DNA of 64,000 nt from assembly GCA_963709665.1 (NCBI GenBank), contig CAVPWU010000002.1, positions 1,488,001-1,552,000 of the forward strand, given 5' to 3'. Numbering within the stretch: the first letter of the stretch is position 1; each line of letters starts with the position of its first letter. Source of the DNA: DASZIT01 sp963709665 (GTDB lineage Bacteria; Actinomycetota; Acidimicrobiia; Acidimicrobiales; RAAP-2). Shown here piece by piece: positions 41,226-49,940 of the stretch. Position numbers and translations under genes: made by a program. The notes under the pieces are model-generated. The model ran no database searches, was not told where the DNA came from, and saw only the letters and a list, made by a program, of their open reading frames with translations.

Positions 41226-44200
41226 TCAGACGTTGCGCCGGTACACGCCACCCACCTCGAAGAGGGTCTGGGTGATCTCCCCCAGGGAGGCCGAGCGCAC
41301 GGTGTCCATCAGGGTGGCGAACAGGTTGCCCCCACCCAGGGCGGTCTCCCGCAGGTCGGCCAGGGCGACGTCGCGTTCGGCCCGGTGGCGGTTGTGGAAC
41401 TCCTCGAGGCGCCGGAGCTGTCCCTGCTGCTCCTCGGGGGTGGCTCGGGCCAGCTCCACCTCGGTGGCCGCCTCGTCGGTGGGGGGACCGACGAAGGTGT
41501 TCACCCCCACGATGGGGACGGTGCCGTCGTGCTTGCCGTGTTCGTAGAGCATGGAGTCGTCCTGGATCCGCCCCCGCTGGTACCCGGTCTCCATGGCCCC
41601 CAGCACGCCACCGCGCTCGGAGATCCGGTCGAGCTCGTCGAGGACGGCCTGCTCCACCAGCCCGGTCAGCTCCTCGACCAGGAAGCTCCCCTGGAGCTGG
41701 TTCTCGTTGGCCGACGGCCCCCACTCCTTGGTGATGATCAGCTGGATGGCCAGCGCCCGACGTACCGACTCGGCCGAGGGGGTGGTCACCGCCTCGTCGA
41801 AGGCGTTGGTGTGGAGGCTGTTGGCGTTGTCGTTGATGGCGCACAGCGCCTGGAGGGTGGTGCGGATGTCGTTGAACGCCATCTCCTGGGCGTGGAGCGA
41901 CCGTCCCGAGGTCTGCACGTGGTACTTGAGCTTCTGGGACCGCTCGGCGGCCCCGTACCGGTCGCGCATGGCCACCGCCCAGATCCTCCGGGCCACCCGG
42001 CCGATCACCGTGTACTCCGGGTCCATGCCGTTGGAGAAGAAGAAGGAGAGGTTGGAGGCGAAGTCGTCGATGGCCATCCCCCGGGCCAGGTACGACTCCA
42101 CGTAGGTGAACCCGTTGGCCAGGGTGAAGGCCAGCTGGGTGATGGGGTTCGCCCCCGCCTCGGCGATGTGGTAGCCGGAGATGGACACCGAGTAGAAGCT
42201 GTTCATCCCGTGCTCGATGAAGTACTCCTGCACATCGGCCATCACCTTCAGGGAGAACTCGGTGGAGAAGATGCAGGTGTTCTGCCCCTGGTCCTCCTTC
42301 AGGATGTCCGCCTGGACCGTCCCCCGGACCGTCCGCAACGTCCGGGCGCGGATGGCCTCCGCCTCCTCCGGGGTGGGGTCGGCCCCCGTCTCGGCCCGGT
42401 GGCGGTCGAGCTGCTGATCGATGGCGGTGTTGAGGAACAGGGCCAGCACGGTGGGGGCCGGGCCGTTGATGGTCATCGACACCGAGGTGGTCGGGTCGCA
42501 GAGGTCGAAGCCGTCGTAGAGGGCCTTCATGTCGTCGAGGGTGGCCACCGACACCCCGGAGGTCCCGATCTTCCCGTAGATGTCCGGCACGGTGTCCGGG
42601 TCCCGGCCGTAGAGGGTCACCGAGTCGAAGGCGGTCGACAGCCGGGTGGCGGGCTGGCCCCCGGAGAGGAGGTGGAACCGCCGGTTGGTCCGGAAGGGAT
42701 CGCCTTCGCCGGCGAACATCCGGGCCGGGTCCTCGGAGTCGCGCTTGAACGGGAACACTCCGGCCGTGAAGGGGAAGTGGCCGGGCAGGTGCTCGCTCCG
42801 GAGCCAGTCCAGGAGCGCCCCGTCGTCGTAGGTGGCGGGCGGCAGGGCCAACCGGGGTACCCGGGTCCCGGACAGCGAGCGCCTGGCCAGCGCCGTCCGT
42901 CGCTCGCCGGTGGCGGTGGGGGTGACCAGCTCGTCGGCGTCCAGCTCCTCGCGGCAGGGCGGCGAAGCCGGTCAGGAGCTCCCGGCTGCCGGGGTCGATC
43001 CGGTCCTCGAGCTCGGCCGCCAGCCCGGCCAGGGAGGCGGCGGGGTCGCCGCGGCGTCCGAGCAGCCCGGCGGTGGCCGCCACCTGTTGGGCCTGGCGGA
43101 CCAGCTCGGCCTGCTCGGCGGTGGTCCGGTGGTAGGCGCGGACGGTCTCGGCGATCTCCGCCAGGTAGCGCACCCGCTCGGGCGGGATCACCATCGACGA
43201 GCTGCGGGACGCCTTGACCACCACCGGGGCGATCTGCGGGGTGGCGACCGGCAGGCCGTGCCCGCCGAGGGCGTCCCGGAGGTGCTGGTAGAGGGCGGTG
43301 GTCCCCTCGTCGTTGAAGCGTGAGGCGATGGTGCCGAACACCGGGACGTCGTCCGGTGCCGACCTGGTCGACGGCAGGTCGGCGTGGTTGCGGACCCACT
43401 GCCGACCCACCGACCGCAGGGCGTCCTCCGCCCCCCGACGGTCGAACTTGTTGATGGCCACGGCGTCGGCCAGCTCCAGCATGTCGATCTTCTCCAGCTG
43501 GGAGGCGGCGCCGAACTCCGGGGTCATGACGTAGAGGGAGAGGTCGCTGACGTCGACCACCGCGGCGTCCCCCTGACCGATGCCGGGCGTCTCCACCACC
43601 ACCAGGTCGTAGCCGGCCGCCCGACAGGCCCGGATCACCGCCGGGACCGGCGGCGGGACCTCGCTGCCGGAGCCCCGGGTGGCCAGCGACCGGAAGTACA
43701 CCTGGGGGGTGGCGATGGCGTTCATCCGGATGCGGTCCCCCAGCAGGGCGCCGCCGCCCCGCCGCCGGGTGGGGTCGACGGCCAGGACGGCGATCCGGAG
43801 CTTGTCCCCCTGGTCCATCCGGAACCGGAGGATCAGCTCGTCGGTGAGCGAGGACTTCCCGGACCCGCCGGTGCCGGTGATCCCCACCACCGGGGCACGG
43901 TGACGGGCGGCCGCCTCGTCGATCGACCGCTGGAGGCCGGGGTCGAGGCCTCCGGCCTCGATGGTGGTGATGGTGCGGGCCAACGCCTTGACGTCACCCA
44001 GCAGCAGGTCGTCGAGGACGTCGGCGGAGACTCCGGACAGGTCGGTGTCGCACTCCTCGATCAGGAGGTTGATCATCCGGGCCAGGCCCAGGCGCTGGCC
44101 GTCCTCCGGCGAGAAGATCCGGCGGACACCGTACGCCTCGAGCTGGGCGATCTCCGAGGGGATGATCACCCCGCCGCCACCGCCGTAGATGTTGATGTCC

Positions 44201-44493
44201 CCGCGCCCCTCGACCCGGAGGCGGTCGACCAGGTAGGTGAAGTACTCGAGGTGGCCGCCCTGGTAGGAGCTGATGGCGATGCCCTGCACATCCTCGGCGA
44301 TGGCGGTCGCCACCACCTCGTCGACCGAGCGGTTGTGCCCGAGGTGGATGACCTCGGCCCCCTGGGCCTGGAGGAGGCGGCGCATGATGTTGATGGCGGC
44401 GTCGTGACCGTCGAACAGGGCGGCGGCGGTGACGAAGCGCACCGGGTGCCGGGGCACGTGCAGGGCGACGCCGGAACGCGAGGTCGTGGTCAC
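41226..44493 (-). pseudogene. icmF: fused isobutyryl-CoA mutase IcmF, one-base frameshift
   Basis: A B12-dependent mutase (isobutyryl-CoA to butyryl-CoA) with its own G-protein chaperone. Order: cobalamin domain (ALFDGHDAAINIMRRLLQ), GTPase domain (GITGTGGSGKSSLTDELI, ETPGIGQGDAAVVD, NKFDRRGAEDAL), linker, then mutase barrel (GRDPDTVPDIYGKIGTSG, TSVSMTINGPAPT, GYHIAEAGANPITQ, RRIWAVAM). An extra base at 42950-42957 splits the frame between TGFAAL and REELDADELVTP; removing it gives 1088 residues, the normal size. GTG 44493 follows TATTGT by seven bases. Divergent from marR. Both halves are undamaged, so an assembly error is likely. Confidence 0.92.
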
Positions 44494-44500
44494 TGATGAC

Positions 44501-44506
44501 ACAATA
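44501..44506 (-). promoter_or_regulatory. -10 box TATTGT of icmF, leaderless
   Basis: TATTGT on the minus strand, seven bases before the GTG at 44493. Confidence 0.45.
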
Positions 44507-44508
44507 GT

Positions 44509-44518
44509 TGGATATCCA
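44509..44518. promoter_or_regulatory. palindrome TGGATATCCA between icmF and marR
   Basis: A 10-bp perfect palindrome directly upstream of the icmF -10 box, in the -35/-10 spacer and 35 bp before the marR start. A candidate MarR operator for both genes. Confidence 0.4.
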
Positions 44519-44553
44519 CGTAAATTCACCAGCGCAGGAAGACGGAGCCCCAC

Positions 44554-45066
44554 GTGCCTCCCTCAGTTCCCCTCCCCTTCGACCCGATCGACGAGGCCCG
44601 TCGCCAGTGGCTGGCGCACGGGTGGGAGGATGCCGCCGACGGCATGTCCCTGGTCACGTCGGTGATGCGCGTCCAGCAGCTCTACCTGGGGCGGATCGAC
44701 ACCGTCCTCCGGCCTTTCGGCCTCACCTTCGCCCGGTTCGAGCTGCTCACCCTCCTCAGCTTCACCCGGGAGGGGGCGCTGCCCATGAGCAAGGCGGGGA
44801 TGCGGCTCCAGGTCCACCCGACCAGCGTCACCAACGCGGTCGACCGGCTCGAGACCCAGGGCTACGTCCGGCGGCTCCCCCACCCCACCGACCGGCGCAC
44901 CACCCTGGTGACCATCCTCCCCGCCGGCCGACGCGTGCAGTCCGAGGCCATCGCCGCCCTCAACGACCAGGTGTTCACCGACCCCGGGATCGACGGCGCC
45001 GGCGCCCGCACGCTCGTCGAGCTCTTGCGCCGGGTGCGGTGGTCCGACGGGGACTTCGCCCCCTGA
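44554..45066 (+). CDS. MarR-family transcriptional regulator
   Basis: A 170-residue winged-helix regulator: MRVQQLYLGRIDTVLRPFGL, ARFELLTLLSFTREGALPMS, the recognition segment QVHPTSVTNAVDRLETQGYV, and the wing RLPHPTDRRTTLVTILPAG. It is encoded divergently from icmF, an arrangement seen in other actinobacteria, so it probably controls the mutase in response to an acyl-CoA or carboxylate. GTG start at 44554 without a strong ribosome site. Confidence 0.9.
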   Translation: MPPSVPLPFDPIDEARRQWLAHGWEDAADGMSLVTSVMRVQQLYLGRIDTVLRPFGLTFARFELLTLLSFTREGALPMSKAGMRLQVHPTSVTNAVDRLETQGYVRRLPHPTDRRTTLVTILPAGRRVQSEAIAALNDQVFTDPGIDGAGARTLVELLRRVRWSDGDFAP

Positions 45067-45117
45067 TCGGGGGACGGAGCGATCAACTGCTGACGGTCCG
45101 CCGACCCCCGGGGTCGG

Positions 45118-45642
45118 TCAGCTGTCCGCCTTCGCCTTCTCCGGCCGCCAGAAGCCGACCAGCAGGGCGGCCGCGCCGCCGACGCCGCCGACCAGGGCGA
45201 TCCACAGTCCGTTCCAGCCCCACAGGGAGGTCAGTCCCGCGGCATTGTCGATGCTCCACTGGCCGGGACCCAGCATGGCCAGGACGAACCCGGTCATGGT
45301 GAGGATCATCACGTACTCCCATCCCTCGCCGGGCCGGAAGATGAAGAAGCCGTTCTTGCGGTGGTTGGTGATCCAGGCCACCAACATCACCCCGACCACC
45401 CCGGCCCCACCCAGCGAGGTCAGCAGGCCGAACACCAGCAGGGCCCCGGCGCCGATCTCGGTGAGGCTGGCCGTCCAGGCGTGGAGCCATCCCGGCTTCA
45501 TGCCCAGGCTCTCGAACCAGCGACCGGTGCCGGCGATCTTGCCCCCGCCGAAGATGTGGTTGACGCCGTGGGCGATGAACACCGCACCGACGGCGCACCG
45601 GAAGACCAGCAGCGCCAGGTCGAACGCATGGACATTGTTCAT
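45118..45642 (-). CDS. DoxX-family membrane protein
   Basis: A 174-residue membrane protein with four hydrophobic helices. VFRCAVGAVFIAHGVNHIFG and FESLGMKPGWLHAWTASLTE, then GALLVFGLLTSLGG, are the DoxX signature. Related proteins are quinol oxidase subunits or redox accessory proteins; none is confirmed here. ATG 45642 has GGAGAG six bases upstream. Convergent with marR. Confidence 0.88.
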   Translation of the reverse strand: MNNVHAFDLALLVFRCAVGAVFIAHGVNHIFGGGKIAGTGRWFESLGMKPGWLHAWTASLTEIGAGALLVFGLLTSLGGAGVVGVMLVAWITNHRKNGFFIFRPGEGWEYVMILTMTGFVLAMLGPGQWSIDNAAGLTSLWGWNGLWIALVGGVGGAAALLVGFWRPEKAKADS

Positions 45643-45767
45643 GTTCTGCTCTCCGTCTGATCGGTCATTGCCCCTACCTTCTAGCAGTGTCCGGGCCGGA
45701 GGCGGTGCTCCACCCCGTCGGTGAGCGGCCGATCGGTGCCCGGACCGGTGCCAGGGCCGGTGCGCGG

Positions 45768-46370
45768 TCAGCGGGCCGGACGCCACATGGTGGTCACCAC
45801 CGGACCGCCGCCGGGGAAGGCGAAGGACCCGACCGGCTCGAACCCGGCGCCCCGGTAGCGGGCGTCGTTGGCCGGATTGGAGGACTCCAGGTAGGCCGGG
45901 GAGCCCTCCAGGTCGACCAGGGCCAGATTGTGGGCGAGCAGGGCCATCCCGATCCCGCGGCCCCGGTGGTCCGGATGGGTCCCGAGCAGCGACAGGTAGT
46001 AGTGCGGCTCGTGGCGGGGATGGGACGTCTCGAACCGGCCGAGCAGGGTCAGGCAGTCGTCGGCCCCGGGCCCCAGCTCCTCGGTCAGCACCTCGACGAC
46101 CTCCCGCTCCTGCGGCCCGGTCAGCTCGGTCTCCCCCGGGGGGACCCACACCGCCACCGCCGCCCCGTCGGCGGCCAGCCAAGTCGCCCCATGACGCATG
46201 GCACCGTCGACCAGCAGCCCCCAGTACCGACGGTGGTGGTCGGTCCCGCCCCCGGGCCGGGCGAGCGCCCGGGACCAGAGGGGGTCGTGCTCGAAGGCCA
46301 GGGTGACCAGGTCCACCACCCGGTCCCGGTCGGCAGGGGTGGCCCGACGCACCTGCGGACGGGTGGGCAT
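45768..46370 (-). CDS. GNAT-family N-acetyltransferase
   Basis: A 200-residue acetyltransferase: VRRATPADRDRVVDLVTLAF at the start, YYLSLLGTHPDHRGRGIGMA (the acetyl-CoA pyrophosphate loop RGRGIG), and YLESSNPANDARYRGAGFEP near the end. It resembles small-molecule acetyltransferases of actinobacteria; acceptor unknown. The ATG lies six bases after TAGCGT, so the transcript is probably leaderless. Confidence 0.88.
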   Translation of the reverse strand: MPTRPQVRRATPADRDRVVDLVTLAFEHDPLWSRALARPGGGTDHHRRYWGLLVDGAMRHGATWLAADGAAVAVWVPPGETELTGPQEREVVEVLTEELGPGADDCLTLLGRFETSHPRHEPHYYLSLLGTHPDHRGRGIGMALLAHNLALVDLEGSPAYLESSNPANDARYRGAGFEPVGSFAFPGGGPVVTTMWRPAR

Positions 46371-46376
46371 GCCCGC

Positions 46377-46382
46377 ACGCTA
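46377..46382 (-). promoter_or_regulatory. -10 box TAGCGT of the GNAT gene, leaderless
   Basis: TAGCGT on the minus strand, six bases before the ATG at 46370. Confidence 0.5.
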
Positions 46383-46525
46383 CCCAGCCCCCCGGTGCCG
46401 TCGCGCTTCCGCACCGCTGGCTAAGGTCGTCCGGTCGGCGACGGTCCCGCGCGATCCCCGCCTGTCCCCGCCGGGGAACCGCTCCCGACTCCCACCGGAT
46501 CCCCACGCACCAGGAGGTTGGGCCC

Positions 46526-47320
46526 ATCACGTTCGAAACGTTGATCTGCGAGGTCTCGGAGGGGGTGGCGACGGTCACCCTGAACCGCCCCGAGGTGCAC
46601 AACGCCTTCAACCTGGTGATGCAGGACGAGCTCAAGGCCCTGTGGCGGCAGCTGAAGCTGGACGACGAGGTACGCGCCATCGTCCTCACCGGCGCCGGGG
46701 AGAAGGCGTTCTGCACGGGCATCGATCGGGCCGACGTCCCGACCGAGGAGGGGGCCTACACCTTCGACCCCCTGACCTACGAGGACCCCGGGCGGTTCAT
46801 CGGCCCCCGGAGCCAGGCCCTCTGGAAGCCGATCATCGGTGCCGTCAACGGCATGGCGTGCGGGGGTGCCTTCTACCTCCTGGGCGAGGTCGACTTCATC
46901 GTGGCCGCCGAGCACGCCACCTTCTTCGACCCCCACGTGACCTACGGCATGCCCGCCGTCTTCGAGCCCGCCCTGATGAGCGCCCGCATGCCCTTCGGCG
47001 AGGTGATGCGGATGACCCTGATGGGGAACCGGGAGCGGATCTCCGCCCAGCGGGCCGAACGCATCGGCATGGTCACCCAGGTGGTCCCGGGATCCGAGCT
47101 GGCCCAGGTGACCCACGACCTGGCCGTGGTCATCGCCTCGTACCCGCCGGCGGCCGTCCAGGCGTCGCTGCGGACGGTCTGGGCGGCCCGGGACGTGCCG
47201 GTCGGGCTGATGAACGACCTGGGCAACCTCTTCTTGAACGTGGCCATGAGCGCCGAGGCGCTCCGGTCCGGCCAGGACACCTTCCAGAAGCGGACCAACG
47301 AGCCACCGACCATCCGGTAG
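46526..47320 (+). CDS. enoyl-CoA hydratase/isomerase family protein (possible ATC start)
   Basis: A crotonase-fold protein of about 264 residues: VATVTLNRPEVHNAFNLVM, IVLTGAGEKAFCTGIDRADV (first oxyanion loop), and AVNGMACGGAFYLLGEVDFI (second). The Glu pair of true hydratases is not clearly present, so the reaction is uncertain. The family N-terminus MTFETLI corresponds to ATC ACG TTC GAA ACG TTG ATC at 46526, and AGGAGG lies eight bases before that ATC. The first canonical codon is TTG at 46541, which loses five residues and the ribosome-site spacing. Confidence 0.85.
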   Translation: MTFETLICEVSEGVATVTLNRPEVHNAFNLVMQDELKALWRQLKLDDEVRAIVLTGAGEKAFCTGIDRADVPTEEGAYTFDPLTYEDPGRFIGPRSQALWKPIIGAVNGMACGGAFYLLGEVDFIVAAEHATFFDPHVTYGMPAVFEPALMSARMPFGEVMRMTLMGNRERISAQRAERIGMVTQVVPGSELAQVTHDLAVVIASYPPAAVQASLRTVWAARDVPVGLMNDLGNLFLNVAMSAEALRSGQDTFQKRTNEPPTIR

Positions 47321-47370
47321 CCGGGGGGCGGGAGCGGGGTGGACGGCGGGGCGTGGCCGCTGCCCTCGGG

Positions 47371-48339
47371 TTAGGACCCGGTCGGGGCCACCGACGGCAG
47401 GTGGAGGGTCGAGGCGAAGAAGGCGACCACGTCGGCGGTGATGGCGGCCGGGCTCGGATCCTGACCGGCCTGGTTGAGGTCGTGACCGGCGCCCGTGACG
47501 AGGATCAGGGTGTGCGGCACGCCGTTGGCCTGCAGGACGTTGGCGAACTCGGTGGCCTGCTCGGCGTAGACGAACTGGTCCTCGTCCCCGGCCACCAGGA
47601 GGAAGGGTGGATCGCCGGGATCCACGTAGGTCACCGGACTGGCGGCCGCCAGGGCGGCGGTCAGGTCGGCCGGCGGAGGCTGGAGGAGCCTGATGAAGGA
47701 GTCCTTCACCGGGGAGGCCACCGACTCCTTCTGCAGGGTGTTGAGATCGGTCGGGCCGGACAGGCTGGTGACGGCCTGGAGGGCGCTCGACTCCCTCGGG
47801 TACGTACCGTCATCCCATTGGGTGGGAGCCACCCCGAGCAGGCTCACCAGATGGCCGCCGGCGCTGTGGCCCCACGCCCCGATCTCGTGGGCATCGACGT
47901 GCAGCTCCCGGGCATAGGTGCGGAGGTACCGCACCGCGCAGGCCACATCCTGGATCTGGGCAGGCCACGGCGCGGTGTCCCCCAGCCGGTAGGTGATGGC
48001 CGCCACGACGAACCCTTCGGCCAGCAGGGCCGGACCGATCTCCGTGATGAGGTACCCGCCGGTGGTCGGGTCGCCTTCGAACCACCCACCCCCGTGGACG
48101 TAGATGACCGCCGGTGCCCGTCCGGCCAGGTGCTGCGGGACGGCGATGTCCGCCGTCTCGTCGCCGCAGAAGTTGACCGTCTCGCTCTGCCCGGCATGCA
48201 GCTGTCGGGGAGGAGCCGGGGTGACCGAGTCGGTGCACCCCGCGGCGACCGAGAGGAGGACGATGGCCAGACCCACCAGTACCGCCGGAGGGCGGTGCTG
48301 CCGGAACGGCTCCCTCCGGATGCTGCCGACCTCCGTCAC
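47371..48339 (-). CDS. alpha/beta-hydrolase lipoprotein (BD-FAE-like esterase)
   Basis: A 322-residue exported lipoprotein. The signal peptide ends VLLSVAAGC, with Cys35 as the probable lipidation site. The esterase fold shows YVHGGGWFEGDP (oxyanion hole), GAWGHSAGGHLVSLLG (nucleophile Ser), AGDEDQFVY (acid) and GAGHDLNQAG (catalytic His). Similar enzymes are carbohydrate or aryl esterases. The GTG start lies seven bases after TAGTGT, so it is probably leaderless. Convergent with the enoyl-CoA hydratase gene. Confidence 0.88.
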   Translation of the reverse strand: MTEVGSIRREPFRQHRPPAVLVGLAIVLLSVAAGCTDSVTPAPPRQLHAGQSETVNFCGDETADIAVPQHLAGRAPAVIYVHGGGWFEGDPTTGGYLITEIGPALLAEGFVVAAITYRLGDTAPWPAQIQDVACAVRYLRTYARELHVDAHEIGAWGHSAGGHLVSLLGVAPTQWDDGTYPRESSALQAVTSLSGPTDLNTLQKESVASPVKDSFIRLLQPPPADLTAALAAASPVTYVDPGDPPFLLVAGDEDQFVYAEQATEFANVLQANGVPHTLILVTGAGHDLNQAGQDPSPAAITADVVAFFASTLHLPSVAPTGS

Positions 48340-48346
48340 TGCGGCG

Positions 48347-48352
48347 ACACTA
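48347..48352 (-). promoter_or_regulatory. -10 box TAGTGT of the lipoprotein esterase gene, leaderless
   Basis: TAGTGT on the minus strand, seven bases before the GTG at 48339. Confidence 0.45.
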
Positions 48353-48450
48353 GCGCTGCGGCGGCCCGGGACCCGTCCGGCACCGTCGGCCCCGCGGGGC
48401 CCGGTGGGCGGCCCGGTCAGGTCGCCGGCGCCGGTGTCCCGGCGGTTCCG

Positions 48451-49260
48451 TCAGCCCGGGCCCTTGCGTCCCACCAGATGGAAGACGCGGCTGAGCTGGC
48501 GGTAGGGGTCCCGTCGGCTGGCCTCGAGCTCGACGGCCGCCGTGGCCGCCACCCGCTCCGAGTCCGCCGGGTCCAGCTCGATGCCGCCGAACTCGAGCCA
48601 GTCGACGAACAGCCACACCCCGTACCAGCGCACCGGCTCCACGCCCCGGCTCTGCAGGAGCCCGCTCAGCTCCTCCACGGTGTCGGCCCGGCCCTGCACG
48701 CCCAGCACGCCCACCTCGCGGGTGGCGTCGAACGACGCCAGGGCGTCCTCCCACCGCTGCTCCATGGCCGGGCGCACCGCCATCGCCCGGGCGTTGCCCG
48801 TCATGATCGAGACCACGCCCCCGTCGGCGGCACATCGGCACAGCTGGTCGACCAACGGCTCCGGCTCCTCGAGGTACCCGAGCACGCCGTGGCACAGCAC
48901 GGCGGCGAAGCGTCGGCCGTCCACCGCCCGGTCGGCGCCCTCCCCGTCCGCCTGCACCAGGGTCACCCGTCGCCGGACGTCGGCCGGCAGCTGCCGGAGT
49001 CGCTCCCGTGCCTTGTCCAACATCGCCGGGGACGGGTCGAGCACGGTCACGTCGTAGCCGGCCCGGGCCAGCGGGAACGACTGGTTGCCCGCCCCCCCAC
49101 CGATGTCCAGCACGGGACCCGGAGGGGGCGGCAGCTGCTCGAGCAGCTGCTGGTGCATCACGAAGGTGCGGACATACCCCTTCACCGAGGCGTACGCCCC
49201 GTCGACGAACTTGTCGGCCAGGTCGGCACTGGTCCAGGTCTCGTCGCCCATCGCCCGCAT
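48451..49260 (-). CDS. class I SAM methyltransferase, CmoM/SmtA-like
   Basis: A 269-residue methyltransferase: SVKGYVRTFVMHQQLLEQLP precedes the SAM loop VLDIGGGAGNQSFPLA, then VTVLDPSPAMLDKARERL and AVLCHGVLGYLEEPEPLVDQ. This arrangement resembles CmoM (tRNA uridine methyl transfer), but the substrate is not secure. It is divergent from a TetR gene across 35 bp holding a palindrome, so the TetR may control it. ATG 49260 or the in-frame ATG three codons later. Confidence 0.85.
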   Translation of the reverse strand: MRAMGDETWTSADLADKFVDGAYASVKGYVRTFVMHQQLLEQLPPPPGPVLDIGGGAGNQSFPLARAGYDVTVLDPSPAMLDKARERLRQLPADVRRRVTLVQADGEGADRAVDGRRFAAVLCHGVLGYLEEPEPLVDQLCRCAADGGVVSIMTGNARAMAVRPAMEQRWEDALASFDATREVGVLGVQGRADTVEELSGLLQSRGVEPVRWYGVWLFVDWLEFGGIELDPADSERVAATAAVELEASRRDPYRQLSRVFHLVGRKGPG

Positions 49261-49261
49261 C

Positions 49262-49283
49262 CTAGTTGGTAGTTAGTAACTAG
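49262..49283. promoter_or_regulatory. nested palindrome, putative TetR operator
   Basis: TAGTTA-G-TAACTA (49270-49282) lies inside a wider pair CTAGTT (49262-49267) and AACTAG (49278-49283). It is AT-rich in G+C-rich surroundings, between the two divergent genes and just upstream of the tetR -10 box. Confidence 0.55.
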
Positions 49284-49289
49284 TAATGT
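49284..49289 (+). promoter_or_regulatory. -10 box TAATGT of tetR, leaderless
   Basis: TAATGT ends six bases before the ATG at 49296. Confidence 0.5.
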
Positions 49290-49295
49290 CTCGCC

Positions 49296-49874
49296 ATGGA
49301 GCGTCGCCAGAGGATGAGTGGCTCGGCCCGCCGACAGCAGGTCCTCCGGATCGCCGCCGAGGAGTTCGCCGACGGCGGGCTCCACGGGGCGTCGGTGGAG
49401 CGGATCGCCCGGAACGCCGGGATCACCCAGGCGTACGTCTTCCGGATGTTCGGCACCAAGAAGGCGCTGTTCCTCGAGCTGGTGGTCATGGCGTTCGATC
49501 GGATGACCGAGGGGATGCGGGAGGCCGCCGGCGACGAGACCGGACTCGAGGCGTTGGCCCGGATGGGTGCGCAGTACAACGACATGCTGGCCGACCGGAC
49601 CTCGCTGCTCCTGCAGCTCCAGGGGTTCGCGGCCTGCGGTGACCCGGAGGTGCGCGACGCCGTGCGCGACAGGTTCGGGCGGATGTGGCAGGCGGTCACC
49701 GAGTCGACCGGCCTCGATCCGGTCACCATCAAGGCCTTTCTGGCCTTCGGCATGCTGCTCAACAGTGGGGCCGCCCTCCAGGTCGCCGAGCTGGACCAGC
49801 CGTGGGCCCGCGGAGTGGGGACCCGAATCCGCCCCGGCCTGTTCGGCCACATCACCGCCGACACCAACCGCTGA
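49296..49874 (+). CDS. TetR/AcrR-family transcriptional regulator
   Basis: A 192-residue regulator. HTH: RIAAEEFADGGLHGASVERI, then GITQAYVFRMFGTKKALFLE. The C-terminal ligand domain includes FAACGDPEVRDAVRDRFGRM. Probably autoregulated through the overlapping palindrome, and likely to control the divergent methyltransferase gene. Leaderless transcript predicted. Confidence 0.9.
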   Translation: MERRQRMSGSARRQQVLRIAAEEFADGGLHGASVERIARNAGITQAYVFRMFGTKKALFLELVVMAFDRMTEGMREAAGDETGLEALARMGAQYNDMLADRTSLLLQLQGFAACGDPEVRDAVRDRFGRMWQAVTESTGLDPVTIKAFLAFGMLLNSGAALQVAELDQPWARGVGTRIRPGLFGHITADTNR

Positions 49875-49940
49875 GGCCGGTCGATCGCCCGGCGCCGGGG
49901 CGTCGCCTCCGGTGCGGAGCCGGTCGGACCGCCGCCTGCG

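Noticed and set aside
39823..44553. One 1576-codon minus-strand frame spanning the CoA-transferase and the start of icmF
   Set aside because: It joins two unrelated genes through the frameshifted middle of icmF; the intervening sequence is Arg/Gly/Pro-rich nonsense, and the mutase half lies in a different frame.
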